Source: Candidatus Saccharimonadota bacterium (lineage in GTDB: Bacteria > Patescibacteriota > Saccharimonadia > Saccharimonadales > Saccharimonadaceae). Taken from it: a stretch of DNA of 64,000 nt. Below, in pieces: positions 1 to 8,626 of this stretch. Position numbers and translations under genes: made by a program. The notes below the pieces were generated by a model, which was given only the letters and a program-made list of their open reading frames with translations, had not been told where the DNA came from and ran no database searches. Each line of letters begins with the position of its first letter. The stretch's first letter is position 1. Where the stretch lies: NCBI GenBank assembly GCA_017437945.1, contig JAFRWP010000012.1, positions 1 to 64,000 on the forward strand, read 5' to 3'.

Positions 1-572
1 ATGATCTAGACAAACCATTCCTTATGCCTATTGAGGACGTGTTCTCAATCAAAGGTCGTGGTACTGTAGCTACTGGCCGTATTGAGCAGGGTATCGTAAA
101 ACTAAACGATGAAGTTGAAATCGTTGGTCTAAAAGACACACAAAAGTCTGTAGTGACCGGTATTGAGGCCTTCCACAAGACCCTCAAAGAAGGTATGGCC
201 GGCGATAACGCTGGTCTCCTCCTCCGCGGTATTGAGCGCGATCAGGTTGAGCGTGGTCAGGTAATTGCTGCCCCTGGCTCCATTACTCCACACACCGAGT
301 TCGAAGGTCAGGTTTACATCCTTAAGAAAGAGGAAGGCGGTCGCCATACTCCATTCCACAAGGGTTACAAACCACAGTTCTACTTCCGCACCACCGATGT
401 TACTGGTGAGGTCGAACTTCCAGCTGACAAGGAAATCGTCATGCCTGGTGATACCGTAACCTTCAAGGTTGTCCTTCAGGCTCCGATCGCTATGAACGAT
501 AACGACCGCTTCGCTATCCGCGAAGGTGGTAAGACTGTCGGTTCTGGCGTCGTTACTAAGATCATCAAATAA
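1..572 (+). CDS. tuf: Elongation factor Tu, 5'-truncated by window edge
   Basis: GTPase that delivers aminoacyl-tRNA to the ribosome. Only the end of the G domain and the beta-barrel domains II and III are present. The frame is open from base 3 and reads [14 protein letters not shown], the usual domain I/II junction, so the ATG at 24 is internal and not the start. The segment [12 protein letters not shown] and the ending [10 protein letters not shown] are typical of the family. Upstream in most bacteria lie rpsL, rpsG and fusA, and rpsJ normally follows. Here a sugar nucleotidyltransferase gene sits between tuf and rpsJ. Codon use is the housekeeping type (proline mostly CCA). Confidence 0.97.
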   Translation, partial: DLDKPFLMPIEDVFSIKGRGTVATGRIEQGIVKLNDEVEIVGLKDTQKSVVTGIEAFHKTLKEGMAGDNAGLLLRGIERDQVERGQVIAAPGSITPHTEFEGQVYILKKEEGGRHTPFHKGYKPQFYFRTTDVTGEVELPADKEIVMPGDTVTFKVVLQAPIAMNDNDRFAIREGGKTVGSGVVTKIIK

Positions 573-590
573 TCTCTAGTAATTCCACGA

Positions 591-623
591 AATCTCCCCT
601 TACTAATTAGGGGAGATTTTTTG
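591..623 (+). terminator. Rho-independent terminator after tuf
   Basis: AATCTCCCCT and AGGGGAGATT form a 10-base stem around TACTAATT, followed by a run of T. It closes the tuf transcript before the next gene. Confidence 0.9.
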
Positions 624-629
624 TTGCAC

Positions 630-658
630 TTGCATTTTTAGCCAAAGTATGATATAAT
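630..658 (+). promoter_or_regulatory. Promoter for the ManC-like gene
   Basis: A -35 like TTGCAT (630-635) and a -10 TATAAT (653-658) are spaced by 17 bases. Transcription would start near 665, giving a leader of about 70 bases. Confidence 0.7.
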
Positions 659-666
659 AGAAGTAT

Positions 667-703
667 TAGTCGTTAAAGCGGCATTTTTTGTGCCCCACGA
701 CTA
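667..703 (+). promoter_or_regulatory. Leader hairpin of the ManC-like gene
   Basis: TAGTCGT (667-673) pairs with ACGACTA (697-703), and inside it GGCA pairs with TGCC around a T-rich loop. It begins almost at the expected transcription start and ends about 20 bases before the SD (GGAGG, 723-727). Similar short hairpins stand early in the leaders of other accessory genes here. Confidence 0.6.
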
Positions 704-737
704 AAATATGTTCTTTTACATTGGAGGTTGATGCCAA

Positions 738-2009
738 ATGGAAAATTTTGCGCCCTATGCTGTTGTCTTAGCCGGCGGAAGGGGTTCTCGCCTGCCTATT
801 GCGGGGTCGATCCCGAAGCAGTTTGCACCAAAGTTTTATGACGACAAAGAAAAGACTAGTATCACTTTCGTCCAGGACATCGTTAAGATGATTACCAAAA
901 AAGCCATCAAACCGTCAAAGATTATCGTGGTGGTCACCAGCGAGGAACAGCGGCAGTTTGCCATCGAGCAGCTGACGCCCTACAAGGTTCCCAGCACGAA
1001 TGTGGTGATTTTTGATCCGCATTACGGTTACGTGGCCGTCATGGCTGCAGCGGCGGACTACATTTATCGGCACGACAAAAACGCCGTCATATTCTATACG
1101 CCCTCTGATTCGCATATTAAGGGCCAGGAATTGTTGACGGAGGCTATTGTGCAGGCCTGCAACGAAGCACATACCGGCCGCCCGGTTTTGATCGGGGCAA
1201 AGGTTGCAGACGCGAATATCGTGGGTGGTTGCGGAAACGCGAAGTATGATGCATCTCAGCCCGGACCTTTCTATGAGATCGAGAATTTTATCGAGAAGCC
1301 CGGCAGGCTCGGCGAAGATTACGTCAAAAGGATTCTGATGGACGACAACACAGTTGTAAACACTGGTCTTTATGCCATTAAGGCGAGTCAGTTCTGTAGG
1401 ATGTATCCGCAAAAGAAAATCGATGCATTACTGAAGAAGTACTACGACGATGGGGACATAAGGGCTGACCTGGGTCTTGATCCGACCGAAATGGTTTCCA
1501 AGCTCGGCATGAGGCTGATGATCGGCGGATTCGAATGGATGGATTGCGGCACGCTTGACGCTTACTATAAAATTCAGGTCAAGACGCCCAATCATCGCAA
1601 TGCCTCAATTGGCGAAGTAAAAAGGTTCAAATGCCTGGGCGGTCTGTTTGTGTCCGCCACTGAGGGTATGCCCATCATCGCATCAAAAATCCAGGGCGGA
1701 GTTGCGGTTCTTGCGCATATGCACGACGGAAAGCCGCGCATCGTCGTCTCTAGTATGCAGATGTCGCAGGAAGTCGGACGAATCATGGAGTTCTTCGAGA
1801 AAGGCAATTATGCCGTTCCGTATTCATTGAACAGTGAAAACTGCACGCTCGTTCCGAGTAATCTTTCCGACGAAACATTGATTGCGTTCCTGGGCGTCAA
1901 AAACATCAGCGTCACCGTGAATAGCATTGAAATCGATGACGGTAAGGTTATCGTACCTGTTCAGGTTAGTAATCCCAACGGCGATTGTATCTTCCGTGAA
2001 AAAAAGTAA
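738..2009 (+). CDS. ManC-like sugar-1-phosphate nucleotidyltransferase
   Basis: Probable mannose-1-phosphate guanylyltransferase or a relative, making a nucleotide sugar from a sugar phosphate and NTP in the cytoplasm. The N-terminus has the nucleotidyltransferase signature AGGRGSRL followed by PKQF, which is typical of the GMP-pyrophosphorylase branch. TPSDSHI corresponds to the family's PADH metal-site segment, ENFIEKPG to the EKP motif and MDCGTLDAYY to the (D)xGSW region. The roughly 130 residues beyond the catalytic domain resemble the beta-rich C-terminal part of ManC-type enzymes. GGAGG precedes the ATG by a normal distance. The gene uses CCG, CCC and CTG codons freely, unlike the flanking ribosomal genes. 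It separates tuf from rpsJ. The substrate sugar is not established. Confidence 0.75.
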   Translation: MENFAPYAVVLAGGRGSRLPIAGSIPKQFAPKFYDDKEKTSITFVQDIVKMITKKAIKPSKIIVVVTSEEQRQFAIEQLTPYKVPSTNVVIFDPHYGYVAVMAAAADYIYRHDKNAVIFYTPSDSHIKGQELLTEAIVQACNEAHTGRPVLIGAKVADANIVGGCGNAKYDASQPGPFYEIENFIEKPGRLGEDYVKRILMDDNTVVNTGLYAIKASQFCRMYPQKKIDALLKKYYDDGDIRADLGLDPTEMVSKLGMRLMIGGFEWMDCGTLDAYYKIQVKTPNHRNASIGEVKRFKCLGGLFVSATEGMPIIASKIQGGVAVLAHMHDGKPRIVVSSMQMSQEVGRIMEFFEKGNYAVPYSLNSENCTLVPSNLSDETLIAFLGVKNISVTVNSIEIDDGKVIVPVQVSNPNGDCIFREKK

Positions 2010-2027
2010 TCCTCCAATCAAAGACAG

Positions 2028-2056
2028 CTCCTCCGCAGCCAGCGGGGGAGTTTTTT
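2028..2056 (+). terminator. Terminator after the ManC-like gene
   Basis: CTCCTCCGC and GCGGGGGAG form a nine-position stem with one mismatch, followed by TTTTTT. Confidence 0.85.
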
Positions 2057-2057
2057 A

Positions 2058-2086
2058 TTGACAAATTCGCGTAAGCTTGGCATAAT
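2058..2086 (+). promoter_or_regulatory. Promoter of rpsJ
   Basis: TTGACA (2058-2063) and CATAAT (2081-2086) are 17 bases apart. rpsJ therefore has its own promoter instead of being read from tuf or leading into rplC. Confidence 0.8.
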
Positions 2087-2108
2087 AATAGAGCAAACTA
2101 AAAACATG

Positions 2109-2162
2109 TTTCGCAAAAACTCATGGACGGCGCGTCTAGACGCTATCTGAGGTTATGCGAAA
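2109..2162 (+). promoter_or_regulatory. Structured leader of rpsJ
   Basis: Three nested stems can be read: TTTCGCA (2109-2115) with TGCGAAA (2156-2162), CTCA (2120-2123) with TGAG (2148-2151), and the self-complementary GCGTCTAGACGC (2132-2143). Ribosomal-protein leaders often bind one of the encoded proteins, so autoregulation is possible but inferred. Confidence 0.6.
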
Positions 2163-2180
2163 AGTAGAAAGGTCAAAAAT

Positions 2181-2501
2181 ATGGCAGAAAAAGCCGAGGG
2201 TCTCAAGATCCGTATCCGCCTCAAGGCCTATGATCACCGTTTGATCGACCAGAGCGCGAAACAAATTGTCGACACCGCTATCCGTACCGGTGCTCAGGTA
2301 AGTGGTCCAGTTCCGCTTCCAACCAAGCGTTCAACCTTCACTGTAGTAAAGTCCCCACATGTCTACAAGACCGGTGGTGAAGCTTTCGAGATGAAGGTTC
2401 ACAAGCGCCTTATCGACGTTATCAATGCTACGCCAAAGACGATTGATGCTTTGCAGAATCTCTCTTTGCCGGCCGGCGTCGATGCCGAAATCAAGATGTA
2501 A
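2181..2501 (+). CDS. rpsJ: 30S ribosomal protein S10 (uS10)
   Basis: S10 of the 30S head, also the NusE partner in antitermination. The 106 residues match the normal length, and [17 protein letters not shown] and the central loop GPVPLPTK are diagnostic. The gene has its own promoter, structured leader and terminator, so it is monocistronic here. Elsewhere rpsJ opens the S10 operon directly before rplC; in this genome about 9.3 kb of other genes separate them. Confidence 0.98.
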   Translation: MAEKAEGLKIRIRLKAYDHRLIDQSAKQIVDTAIRTGAQVSGPVPLPTKRSTFTVVKSPHVYKTGGEAFEMKVHKRLIDVINATPKTIDALQNLSLPAGVDAEIKM

Positions 2502-2512
2502 TAATCGCAGAA

Positions 2513-2540
2513 AGAGCGCCACAAGAGGCGCTCTTTTTTT
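2513..2540 (+). terminator. Terminator after rpsJ
   Basis: GAGCGCC and GGCGCTC form a perfect stem around ACAAGA, followed by TTTTTTT. It uncouples rpsJ from everything downstream. Confidence 0.95.
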
Positions 2541-2577
2541 GTTATAATATAAATAGTGGGCCTCTATTAATAGAGGC
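2540..2577 (+). promoter_or_regulatory. Extended -10 promoter and palindrome before tmk
   Basis: TGTTATAAT (2540-2548) is an extended -10 directly on the rpsJ terminator tail; no good -35 is visible. The 18-base palindrome GCCTCTATTAATAGAGGC (2560-2577) lies at the start of the transcript, so it could act as an operator or as a leader hairpin. Confidence 0.6.
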
Positions 2578-2618
2578 TTGTTCTTTACCGCTGATTTTAC
2601 AAAATCCATACAAAGGGG

Positions 2619-3242
2619 GTGACGATTACGTATTACGTAATAGAGGGACAAGATTCAACGGGTAAGTCTACGCAGGCGGAACTGCTCGCCCAGTACTTGG
2701 GCGAAAAAGGAAAGGAAGTTGAGATCATCGAGGAGCCAGGCGGCAACCTCGAAGTAGCACGTATCATTCGCGAGTTGCTCAAGAACAAAGATTACGACCT
2801 CGACCCGTATACGAACGTGTTGCTGTTTACGGCCGCTAGGCGCGAACTCTGGACCAAACGCATCAAGCCACTCCTGAGTAGGGGTGGAGACGTCATATCG
2901 ACGCGCAACTGGTGGTCTACTCTGGCGTATCAGGGCTTTGGCCAAGGCATTGACCTCGACCTAATCCGCAGTATTGTCGAGCAAACAATGCCGGAAGAGT
3001 ATGTCCATCCCGAAAAGAGCGTAATCTTGGTTCTCCCCGAAGAAGAGCGCATTCGTCGCCAAAAAGGAAGAAATTACGCGTCTAGCAAAGATACCTACGA
3101 ATCTCAGCCAGAATCCTTCCAGATGAGGGTAAATAACGGTTATCTTAAAATTTCCGAAATGTTTCGGTCGCCAACATACGACGCATCGCCCAGCATCGAG
3201 AAAATTCAAGAGGACCTAAGAAAGCTCTTTGGAATCTTGTAG
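2619..3242 (+). CDS. tmk: Thymidylate kinase-like protein
   Basis: Phosphorylates dTMP to dTDP for DNA synthesis. The P-loop reads EGQDSTGKST, the EPGG motif follows, and NWWSTLAYQG matches the dTMP-kinase helix that normally starts DRY; here the Asp-Arg pair is replaced by Thr-Arg-Asn. RRQKGR fits the lid arginines. Length is normal. The GTG at 2619 is buried in the SD (AAGGGGGTGA matches the anti-SD across the GTG), so translation may really begin at ATT 2625, giving MTYYVIEG. The gene lies alone between hairpin terminators and may work with the ThyX-like gene of the next island (19367-20545). Confidence 0.8.
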   Translation: MTITYYVIEGQDSTGKSTQAELLAQYLGEKGKEVEIIEEPGGNLEVARIIRELLKNKDYDLDPYTNVLLFTAARRELWTKRIKPLLSRGGDVISTRNWWSTLAYQGFGQGIDLDLIRSIVEQTMPEEYVHPEKSVILVLPEEERIRRQKGRNYASSKDTYESQPESFQMRVNNGYLKISEMFRSPTYDASPSIEKIQEDLRKLFGIL

Positions 3243-3253
3243 TCAGCAAAAAC

Positions 3254-3279
3254 AAGGACGCTCAAACGGCGTCCTTTTT
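3254..3279 (+). terminator. Terminator after tmk
   Basis: AAGGACGC and GCGTCCTT pair perfectly and a short T run follows. Confidence 0.85.
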
Positions 3280-3302
3280 ACTTAGGTGTAATATACCGCC
3301 AC

Positions 3303-3331
3303 TTGACGAAGAATTTTACGGTGTCCATAAT
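3303..3331 (+). promoter_or_regulatory. Leaderless promoter of the 1537-residue gene
   Basis: TTGACG (3303-3308) and CATAAT (3326-3331) are spaced by 17 bases. Only six bases (TAAAGC) lie between the -10 and the ATG at 3338, so the mRNA should begin at or next to the start codon. Confidence 0.75.
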
Positions 3332-3337
3332 TAAAGC

Positions 3338-6300
3338 ATGAGAGGAAAGGGAGAAGCGGCGTATCCTGTCGACAATCCATTATTCGACGACGAAGAGCAG
3401 CAGAATATCCAGTATTCGATTCTGGCCGATATGCCAGATAATCCTTCCGAGCGCCCAGAATTAGACAAATCCGACCCAGACCGAATAGATCTTGAAGCCG
3501 TCAAGGCCCAGTATGAACAGTATCGGGCCGAAATCCGACAAAATCCAGAATATTCGCCGGAAAAAGAAAAGGATTTACTCTATCAACGGCTCGATGAAGA
3601 AATTCTTAATATTATGCAAAGAAATAACCTGAGTCAGAATAATGAAATCGAAAATCTCGACCCAAGTCATCCGGTTAGCCGCGAAATACGTCAGGTCTTT
3701 GATTTGTATGGTTGGACTGTCATACAGATGGGGGATATAGCACAAATTGCTGACCTAGAAGAACGCTGGGATACTATTCCGCTCACCGATGACGGGTTGA
3801 CTCTTCGTGACATAAAAGAATTCAATAGTGCCATCAAAGAAGCGACGAGGGTGGATCAACAAGCGGGCCAGGATTGGGATAGGCACCCTCATAATTATGA
3901 GGAAGGCTACAAAATCGCCGATGCGCAGACCTACATGGCTATGAAAAAGCAGGCCGTAGCGAACGGCGAAGATGTGGATACGCAAAAAATCCTAGATGCG
4001 ACTTATCTACAGAAGCGTATTCGCGAAGTAGAGCAAGATCCGGGCACCCCAGTTGAAGATACGGAAATTAGCTATGTTGCGCGGAACTGTGACGCTCGTC
4101 GAACCGCCGATAGTGAAACATACTGCGGTAAATTGATGGAGTATCTGGGCACCGAAATTGCACGCGGAGCTCAAACCGAAATTACACTTGATGAGAAATC
4201 AATTCTAACCAGCGATATCTATCAAGCACTGCTTCATAATCCTGAAATGGTCGGCAAAATGGATTATCGGCCGGACGATTTGGATGCCTTTTCAAGGCGT
4301 GTTATTTACCGCACGCGCCCTCCGGAGCCAGAACGCGAAGCGATGTATATCGAATATATCAAAACTCTCGAATCGTTGGGCTACGATATTCATACCGAAG
4401 CATCGGCCAGACTACTAGCGGTCGGCAATCAGAGAATAAGTGAAATCCTGCAAAAGAATGGCATAATCAACGAACGAGACGTCGATCGCATGTATGACTA
4501 CACGCTAGCCCACGTCGACAGTATTCTTCCTTTCAACTTGTCAGCAGAGCTGACGCCATCAAAAGATAATGGAAGAGCGCAATATTGGCTCAAATACGGC
4601 AAAGCCATAAGTGCTGCCCTAGGGCGCAGACCAGAAAAACGCCTGGTTGAGCCGCAAACCGGAGGATTCCCTGGTCTCGTCGAGGTAGAAACGAAACGAT
4701 CAGATTATCTCGACAAAAATGGTATGCCGACGACCGACATTTTTCCACTATTATACGACGAAAAATCAGGTGAAATCTCGCGTTCATGCCTAGAATTCAT
4801 GTGCGACAACTATGATTTATTCAAAGACAACATCGCACTTACGCATCCCTCCGACGCTACGATGAAAATGGCAGCAGAAAACCTTCCAATAGAGATAATC
4901 TCAAAACTTCCGGCCTCATTTTATGACAAAATGTCATCCAACCTTCATTATCTGGACTTAGTGAAGTCCCTCCTGGGTCGATTTACGCCTGAGCAACAAG
5001 AAGACATACCGATACCAGAAAAAATAAAAGCCGCCGTTAGTATCAGTGAGATCGGCACCGAAAACGCAGAAACATTAGTGAACTTTCTCGGTAGTTACGT
5101 GCCATTCTATCGCAAAAAGAATCTTGAGCAAAACCAAACTAACAATCAGCCGAAAACAGAAACTGGCAATGATCCCTGGGAAAAGAATAAGACTACAGGT
5201 AGAAGAAGCCGCACTAGGAATATGGATTTACTCGACGCCGAAACGATTCGCGACCCAATGAAGCTCGGTGCGGTATACCTTGAGAGTAAATTCGCCGACT
5301 TCCTAGCCTCTGATAAGCCATCAGCGCTCAAAGCAATTGAGGAGTTTTATGGCAATTTGAGCGAAGAAGAACGCTCCAAGATTGGGTGCTCAGACAAAAT
5401 AAAAGCTCTAGCAGAACTTGGGGTAACATTCGATGGCAAACTTGATGCTCCTATAATAGACTACCTCATGAAGCCGATAGATAGCCAAGATGATGGCCCA
5501 GAAATCCACCGCATCGACAAGATTACTGCAGAGGAACTCGGCGATAAATCCGGCATAATTAAAGCTCTTATTGAGCAAGAATACCCGAGAAGCGACAAGT
5601 CACAATTATTTACAATCTTTAGAAATATCAGTATGGAGACTATAGAGTCTCTCGACCTTGACGAAAAATTGCGCGCACTGGCTACGATCGCGCACGAAAA
5701 TCCGCAACAGGTAAGCCTAATCAAAGATTTTATCTTCGAGACCGTTCAAGACCCAGATAACCCTAAATCAAAAGTCAAACGGTATGATATTTATAGTGCA
5801 GCACAAATTCACGAAGTTGGCCACGTTTTAGAGCGGCTTAATAAATCGCGCTCTATGGAAGTCATGCATTTAGTTAGTCCGATTGCCGAACGCATACTTC
5901 AGAGCGACGCAGATTCCGAGAGTATTATCGATCGCGTCGAATATGCTTTTCTACGCAAAGATATCCCAGAGTTCGTGAAGCTATACAACTGTTCCAATCT
6001 CCTTTACGAAGGTACGATCGACGACGAGACGGATATCAGTCCAGTTCTCATGGAAAGTTCGGACCGTCGCCAATTATTAATGGCAGACTTACTGAAAAAC
6101 GCCCTACGTTCCGGCAACGCCTCGCTCCGAGAGTACCTAGAAAGAATGGTTGCCTTTAAGACTCAGGAAGAAGAAGCCATCGAAAACGACGATATTCTTC
6201 CGGGAATGGATAAAAGCATGGAGAAATTCCGTGTTAAGTTCCTGGGGTACGCACGCACACTCGGCTACGAATCCGAAAGAGAAATTCTGGCAGATATGGA

Positions 6301-7951
6301 CCGATATCGCGAAGAACGCTCGCGCAAAAATACGGAAAGCATATCGCAGGGAGAAGATGGCAAATATTATCTCAAGAACCCAATCGCTGCGGGCGACTTA
6401 ATTAAAGGCATCGACGTAGAGCACATCGATACAGTTTTGCGAAACGGCTTCAATTGCCCAGAAATGATCGGCTCTGTAGCCACTCAAGATGCGACGCACT
6501 GGGATGCAGACTTTGGTATCTGCCGTCAAGGAGATGACGCCAGCATATCTCAGGCAATCGATGGGTCCATAGCAAAAGCTTACGGCAGAGGCTTTTGGGT
6601 TTGCGTCCGCAACGATGAGCGTTTTTATGCTACAGTCAAAGATAATTCTAATGGCTACGATAATTATCAGCAGTATGAAATGTTCCAAAAAGATGGCGAA
6701 CAGGCCAGTTTCCGCGGCATCCGCACTGGCTTAGGCTCTTTCGATGTCGACTTTTACGTCACGGATAGACCAAACGGAACAGATTGCGCGCGCCTACGCT
6801 ACGAAATCGCGAAATCCGGTTGTTATGTACCGATTGTCGACAAATCTAACGGCGAAGTAGTCTTTACGCCCGCCCAATTCGATGAACTTCGCCAGAGAGC
6901 CTCGGGTATACCTAAGTATGGCATCGTGCGCTACAACGAAGATGGGGAGCGTGAAACCGATATGGATGCATACCGTTTCGCGTCCGACCTATCGCTACCG
7001 AAACAATTCTTCTCCGAGATCGGTTTCAATCCAGACGAAATCACTGCCGGTTATGAAGAAAAAGCCGACGAGACTGCCGCCGAACAGCGTATCGCCATGG
7101 AGCAGATTGTTGCCCGCATAGAAGAAAGCAACCTGCCGGAAGAAGTTAAACAAATTTTTCGCAACATCAATCCACCAAACCTCACCAACCGGGGTACCAT
7201 GCTTCATGCCAGTACGGGCTCAACTGGGCGCTTTACTAATATGCCCGGTGATGGCGATTATGACTTCTTGTGGCGAATCGACGGCGACATACTCGATGAG
7301 TATGGCGATGATATTATGTCGTTACTAGACGGCGGCGACAATCCATTAATTGTTTACGACAAAACCGACCCCGACTCGACGCGTCGAGACCTCGATATTC
7401 GCAAGGGCTTAATGCGCGTAGGCGACCACCAAATAGAGATAGACATTACCCCACGCCAACTTACCAATCAAATTGAAACATCATCCGATGCCATCCTCTC
7501 TGAGCGGCTCGCTATTATGGAAGAACAAGACCCACAAAGGCATCGTCAAGTTGTTACGAATATTCTCGCCGCCAAAGCGATGCTCAAAAATGCAATGTGC
7601 TACAAAAAGCACAGCGGCGCCGCCCATTCGCAGGGTGGATTAGGTGGAATTGGCATCGAATACTGGATACTACAACATGGCGGCTCATTAATCGAGGCGG
7701 CCAGGGCATTTGTTGAAGCGGCCGAAAAGGGAAGCGACGTCCCGGGACAGCCGGTTGATTTCAAGAGGTTCCAATCCCAATATCAAGTTTGGGACTACGG
7801 CGAAAACTATATGGCCAAAGATGGCGACGATAGCGACTCTTACCCTTACGACGAATTCGTTTACCGCAACATGGACCCAGGCGGCTATGCGCGCATGTAT
7901 CAAGCCTGCAAAGATCTCCTAGTCGCCAATGACCGAGAATCCGAAGCATAG
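3338..7951 (+). CDS. Giant protein with C-terminal CCA-enzyme-like nucleotidyltransferase domain
   Basis: 1537 residues, no signal peptide or membrane segment, so cytoplasmic. The first thousand residues are acidic, helical and not recognised. At 825-829 stands HEVGH, an HExxH-type string that may be chance. Residues about 1030-1200 have a pattern loosely like ADP-ribosyltransferase-type domains (very uncertain). From about 1288 a polymerase-beta-type nucleotidyltransferase is recognisable: GSTGRF at 1294-1299, D1307 and D1309 as the DxD pair, D1369 as a possible third acid, and GGIGIEYWILQHGGS from 1436. The last resembles the G-x-x-x-E-x-L helix of archaeal class I CCA-adding and 2-5A-synthetase-like enzymes. 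CCA-type codon use and a leaderless start mark it as native style, although it sits between rpsJ and rplC. Substrate unknown. Confidence 0.6.
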   Translation: MRGKGEAAYPVDNPLFDDEEQQNIQYSILADMPDNPSERPELDKSDPDRIDLEAVKAQYEQYRAEIRQNPEYSPEKEKDLLYQRLDEEILNIMQRNNLSQNNEIENLDPSHPVSREIRQVFDLYGWTVIQMGDIAQIADLEERWDTIPLTDDGLTLRDIKEFNSAIKEATRVDQQAGQDWDRHPHNYEEGYKIADAQTYMAMKKQAVANGEDVDTQKILDATYLQKRIREVEQDPGTPVEDTEISYVARNCDARRTADSETYCGKLMEYLGTEIARGAQTEITLDEKSILTSDIYQALLHNPEMVGKMDYRPDDLDAFSRRVIYRTRPPEPEREAMYIEYIKTLESLGYDIHTEASARLLAVGNQRISEILQKNGIINERDVDRMYDYTLAHVDSILPFNLSAELTPSKDNGRAQYWLKYGKAISAALGRRPEKRLVEPQTGGFPGLVEVETKRSDYLDKNGMPTTDIFPLLYDEKSGEISRSCLEFMCDNYDLFKDNIALTHPSDATMKMAAENLPIEIISKLPASFYDKMSSNLHYLDLVKSLLGRFTPEQQEDIPIPEKIKAAVSISEIGTENAETLVNFLGSYVPFYRKKNLEQNQTNNQPKTETGNDPWEKNKTTGRRSRTRNMDLLDAETIRDPMKLGAVYLESKFADFLASDKPSALKAIEEFYGNLSEEERSKIGCSDKIKALAELGVTFDGKLDAPIIDYLMKPIDSQDDGPEIHRIDKITAEELGDKSGIIKALIEQEYPRSDKSQLFTIFRNISMETIESLDLDEKLRALATIAHENPQQVSLIKDFIFETVQDPDNPKSKVKRYDIYSAAQIHEVGHVLERLNKSRSMEVMHLVSPIAERILQSDADSESIIDRVEYAFLRKDIPEFVKLYNCSNLLYEGTIDDETDISPVLMESSDRRQLLMADLLKNALRSGNASLREYLERMVAFKTQEEEAIENDDILPGMDKSMEKFRVKFLGYARTLGYESEREILADMDRYREERSRKNTESISQGEDGKYYLKNPIAAGDLIKGIDVEHIDTVLRNGFNCPEMIGSVATQDATHWDADFGICRQGDDASISQAIDGSIAKAYGRGFWVCVRNDERFYATVKDNSNGYDNYQQYEMFQKDGEQASFRGIRTGLGSFDVDFYVTDRPNGTDCARLRYEIAKSGCYVPIVDKSNGEVVFTPAQFDELRQRASGIPKYGIVRYNEDGERETDMDAYRFASDLSLPKQFFSEIGFNPDEITAGYEEKADETAAEQRIAMEQIVARIEESNLPEEVKQIFRNINPPNLTNRGTMLHASTGSTGRFTNMPGDGDYDFLWRIDGDILDEYGDDIMSLLDGGDNPLIVYDKTDPDSTRRDLDIRKGLMRVGDHQIEIDITPRQLTNQIETSSDAILSERLAIMEEQDPQRHRQVVTNILAAKAMLKNAMCYKKHSGAAHSQGGLGGIGIEYWILQHGGSLIEAARAFVEAAEKGSDVPGQPVDFKRFQSQYQVWDYGENYMAKDGDDSDSYPYDEFVYRNMDPGGYARMYQACKDLLVANDRESEA

Positions 7952-7977
7952 ACAAAATATAGAAAATATTGTAAAAT
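7949..7977 (+). promoter_or_regulatory. Promoter of the 8005-8493 gene
   Basis: TAGACA (7949-7954), which includes the stop codon of the preceding gene, and TAAAAT (7972-7977) are spaced by 17 bases. Confidence 0.5.
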
Positions 7978-8004
7978 ATTAATATTCTAGAGGGGGTGGT
8001 CGGA

Positions 8005-8493
8005 ATGAACATTAAACCGTATGGCTATGCTGAGCAGAAAAAACTAGCAAAATATCCGGATCGGATTGCGCATATTCAAGAGTGCCAGGAGGCCATACCA
8101 AACATCCAAGATTTGAATCTCGACGAAACGCAAGACTTACAGGATAGACTCAAACGTTACCATAAGGAACTACGTACTTATGAGATGTCGTTAAATGCCA
8201 TAGTCGGCTTCTATCGGGCCATCATTGAAGAGGCAGCAACCGACTGCGCGGCAATTCAGGTATTGATTGATAATGCGCCGGCAGACGTCAAAAAGGAGCG
8301 CCTACTGTCACTCAAAACCAGCAAAGTACAAACAGAGCAGCAAATGGTCTTCGTCAAGCAACAATGCAAATCATTATCTGCTCATATCGAAAGCGTGAAG
8401 CACGCCAAAAGGGCAGTAGTGGCCGCATTGAAGCAAAATCGGCTAGTCAACCTGAGCGAACTCTTAAAAGCGCTCGATAAGCCGTCATGCTGA
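8005..8493 (+). CDS. Small helical (coiled-coil) protein of unknown function
   Basis: 162 residues, charged, almost wholly helical by composition, with no membrane segment. It was not recognised as a known family. The ATG at 8005 is preferred over the in-frame GTG at 7996 because that GTG lies inside the SD (AGAGGGGGTGG). It stands between the giant nucleotidyltransferase gene and the membrane/vWA pair. Two cysteines occur in the middle (near DCAAI and QQCKS) and one at the C-terminus. It may be a scaffold or adaptor, but nothing in the sequence proves it. Confidence 0.6.
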   Translation: MNIKPYGYAEQKKLAKYPDRIAHIQECQEAIPNIQDLNLDETQDLQDRLKRYHKELRTYEMSLNAIVGFYRAIIEEAATDCAAIQVLIDNAPADVKKERLLSLKTSKVQTEQQMVFVKQQCKSLSAHIESVKHAKRAVVAALKQNRLVNLSELLKALDKPSC

Positions 8494-8509
8494 GATTCAC
8501 CAAAATGAT

Positions 8510-8529
8510 AGGAGGCTGCACGGCCTCCT
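8510..8529 (+). terminator. Hairpin after the 8005-8493 gene
   Basis: AGGAGGC and GCCTCCT pair around a short loop. No T run follows directly, and the next promoter begins at once, so terminator activity is uncertain. Confidence 0.45.
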
Positions 8530-8530
8530 A

Positions 8531-8590
8531 TTGACTTTTGTAGCTAAATATTATAAAAATAAATACTGTAGCCCAATTAGGTGGGCTTTT
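8531..8590 (+). promoter_or_regulatory. Promoter and attenuator-like leader of the 8627 operon
   Basis: TTGACT (8531-8536) and a -10 near 8554-8559 are about 17 bases apart. The early leader holds AGCCCA (8570-8575) and TGGGCT (8582-8587) followed by TTTT, a hairpin shaped like a weak terminator ahead of the SD AAGGAGGTG. Confidence 0.5.
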
Positions 8591-8626
8591 GCATCTTTAA
8601 AATATGTTTACGAAGGAGGTGGGTCC

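Noticed and set aside
24-572. EF-Tu starting at the ATG at base 24
   Set aside because: The frame is open to the window edge and the upstream residues DLDKPFL are normal EF-Tu, so the gene is cut by the window, not shortened.
738-2009. GlmU or RmlA assignment for the gene after tuf
   Set aside because: PKQF after the first motif and the C-terminal region fit the ManC/GMP-pyrophosphorylase branch better.
5810-5824. HEVGH as a zinc metalloprotease active site in the giant protein
   Set aside because: The surrounding sequence looks like a charged helical region and no third ligand or protease fold is evident. I note it but do not call a protease.
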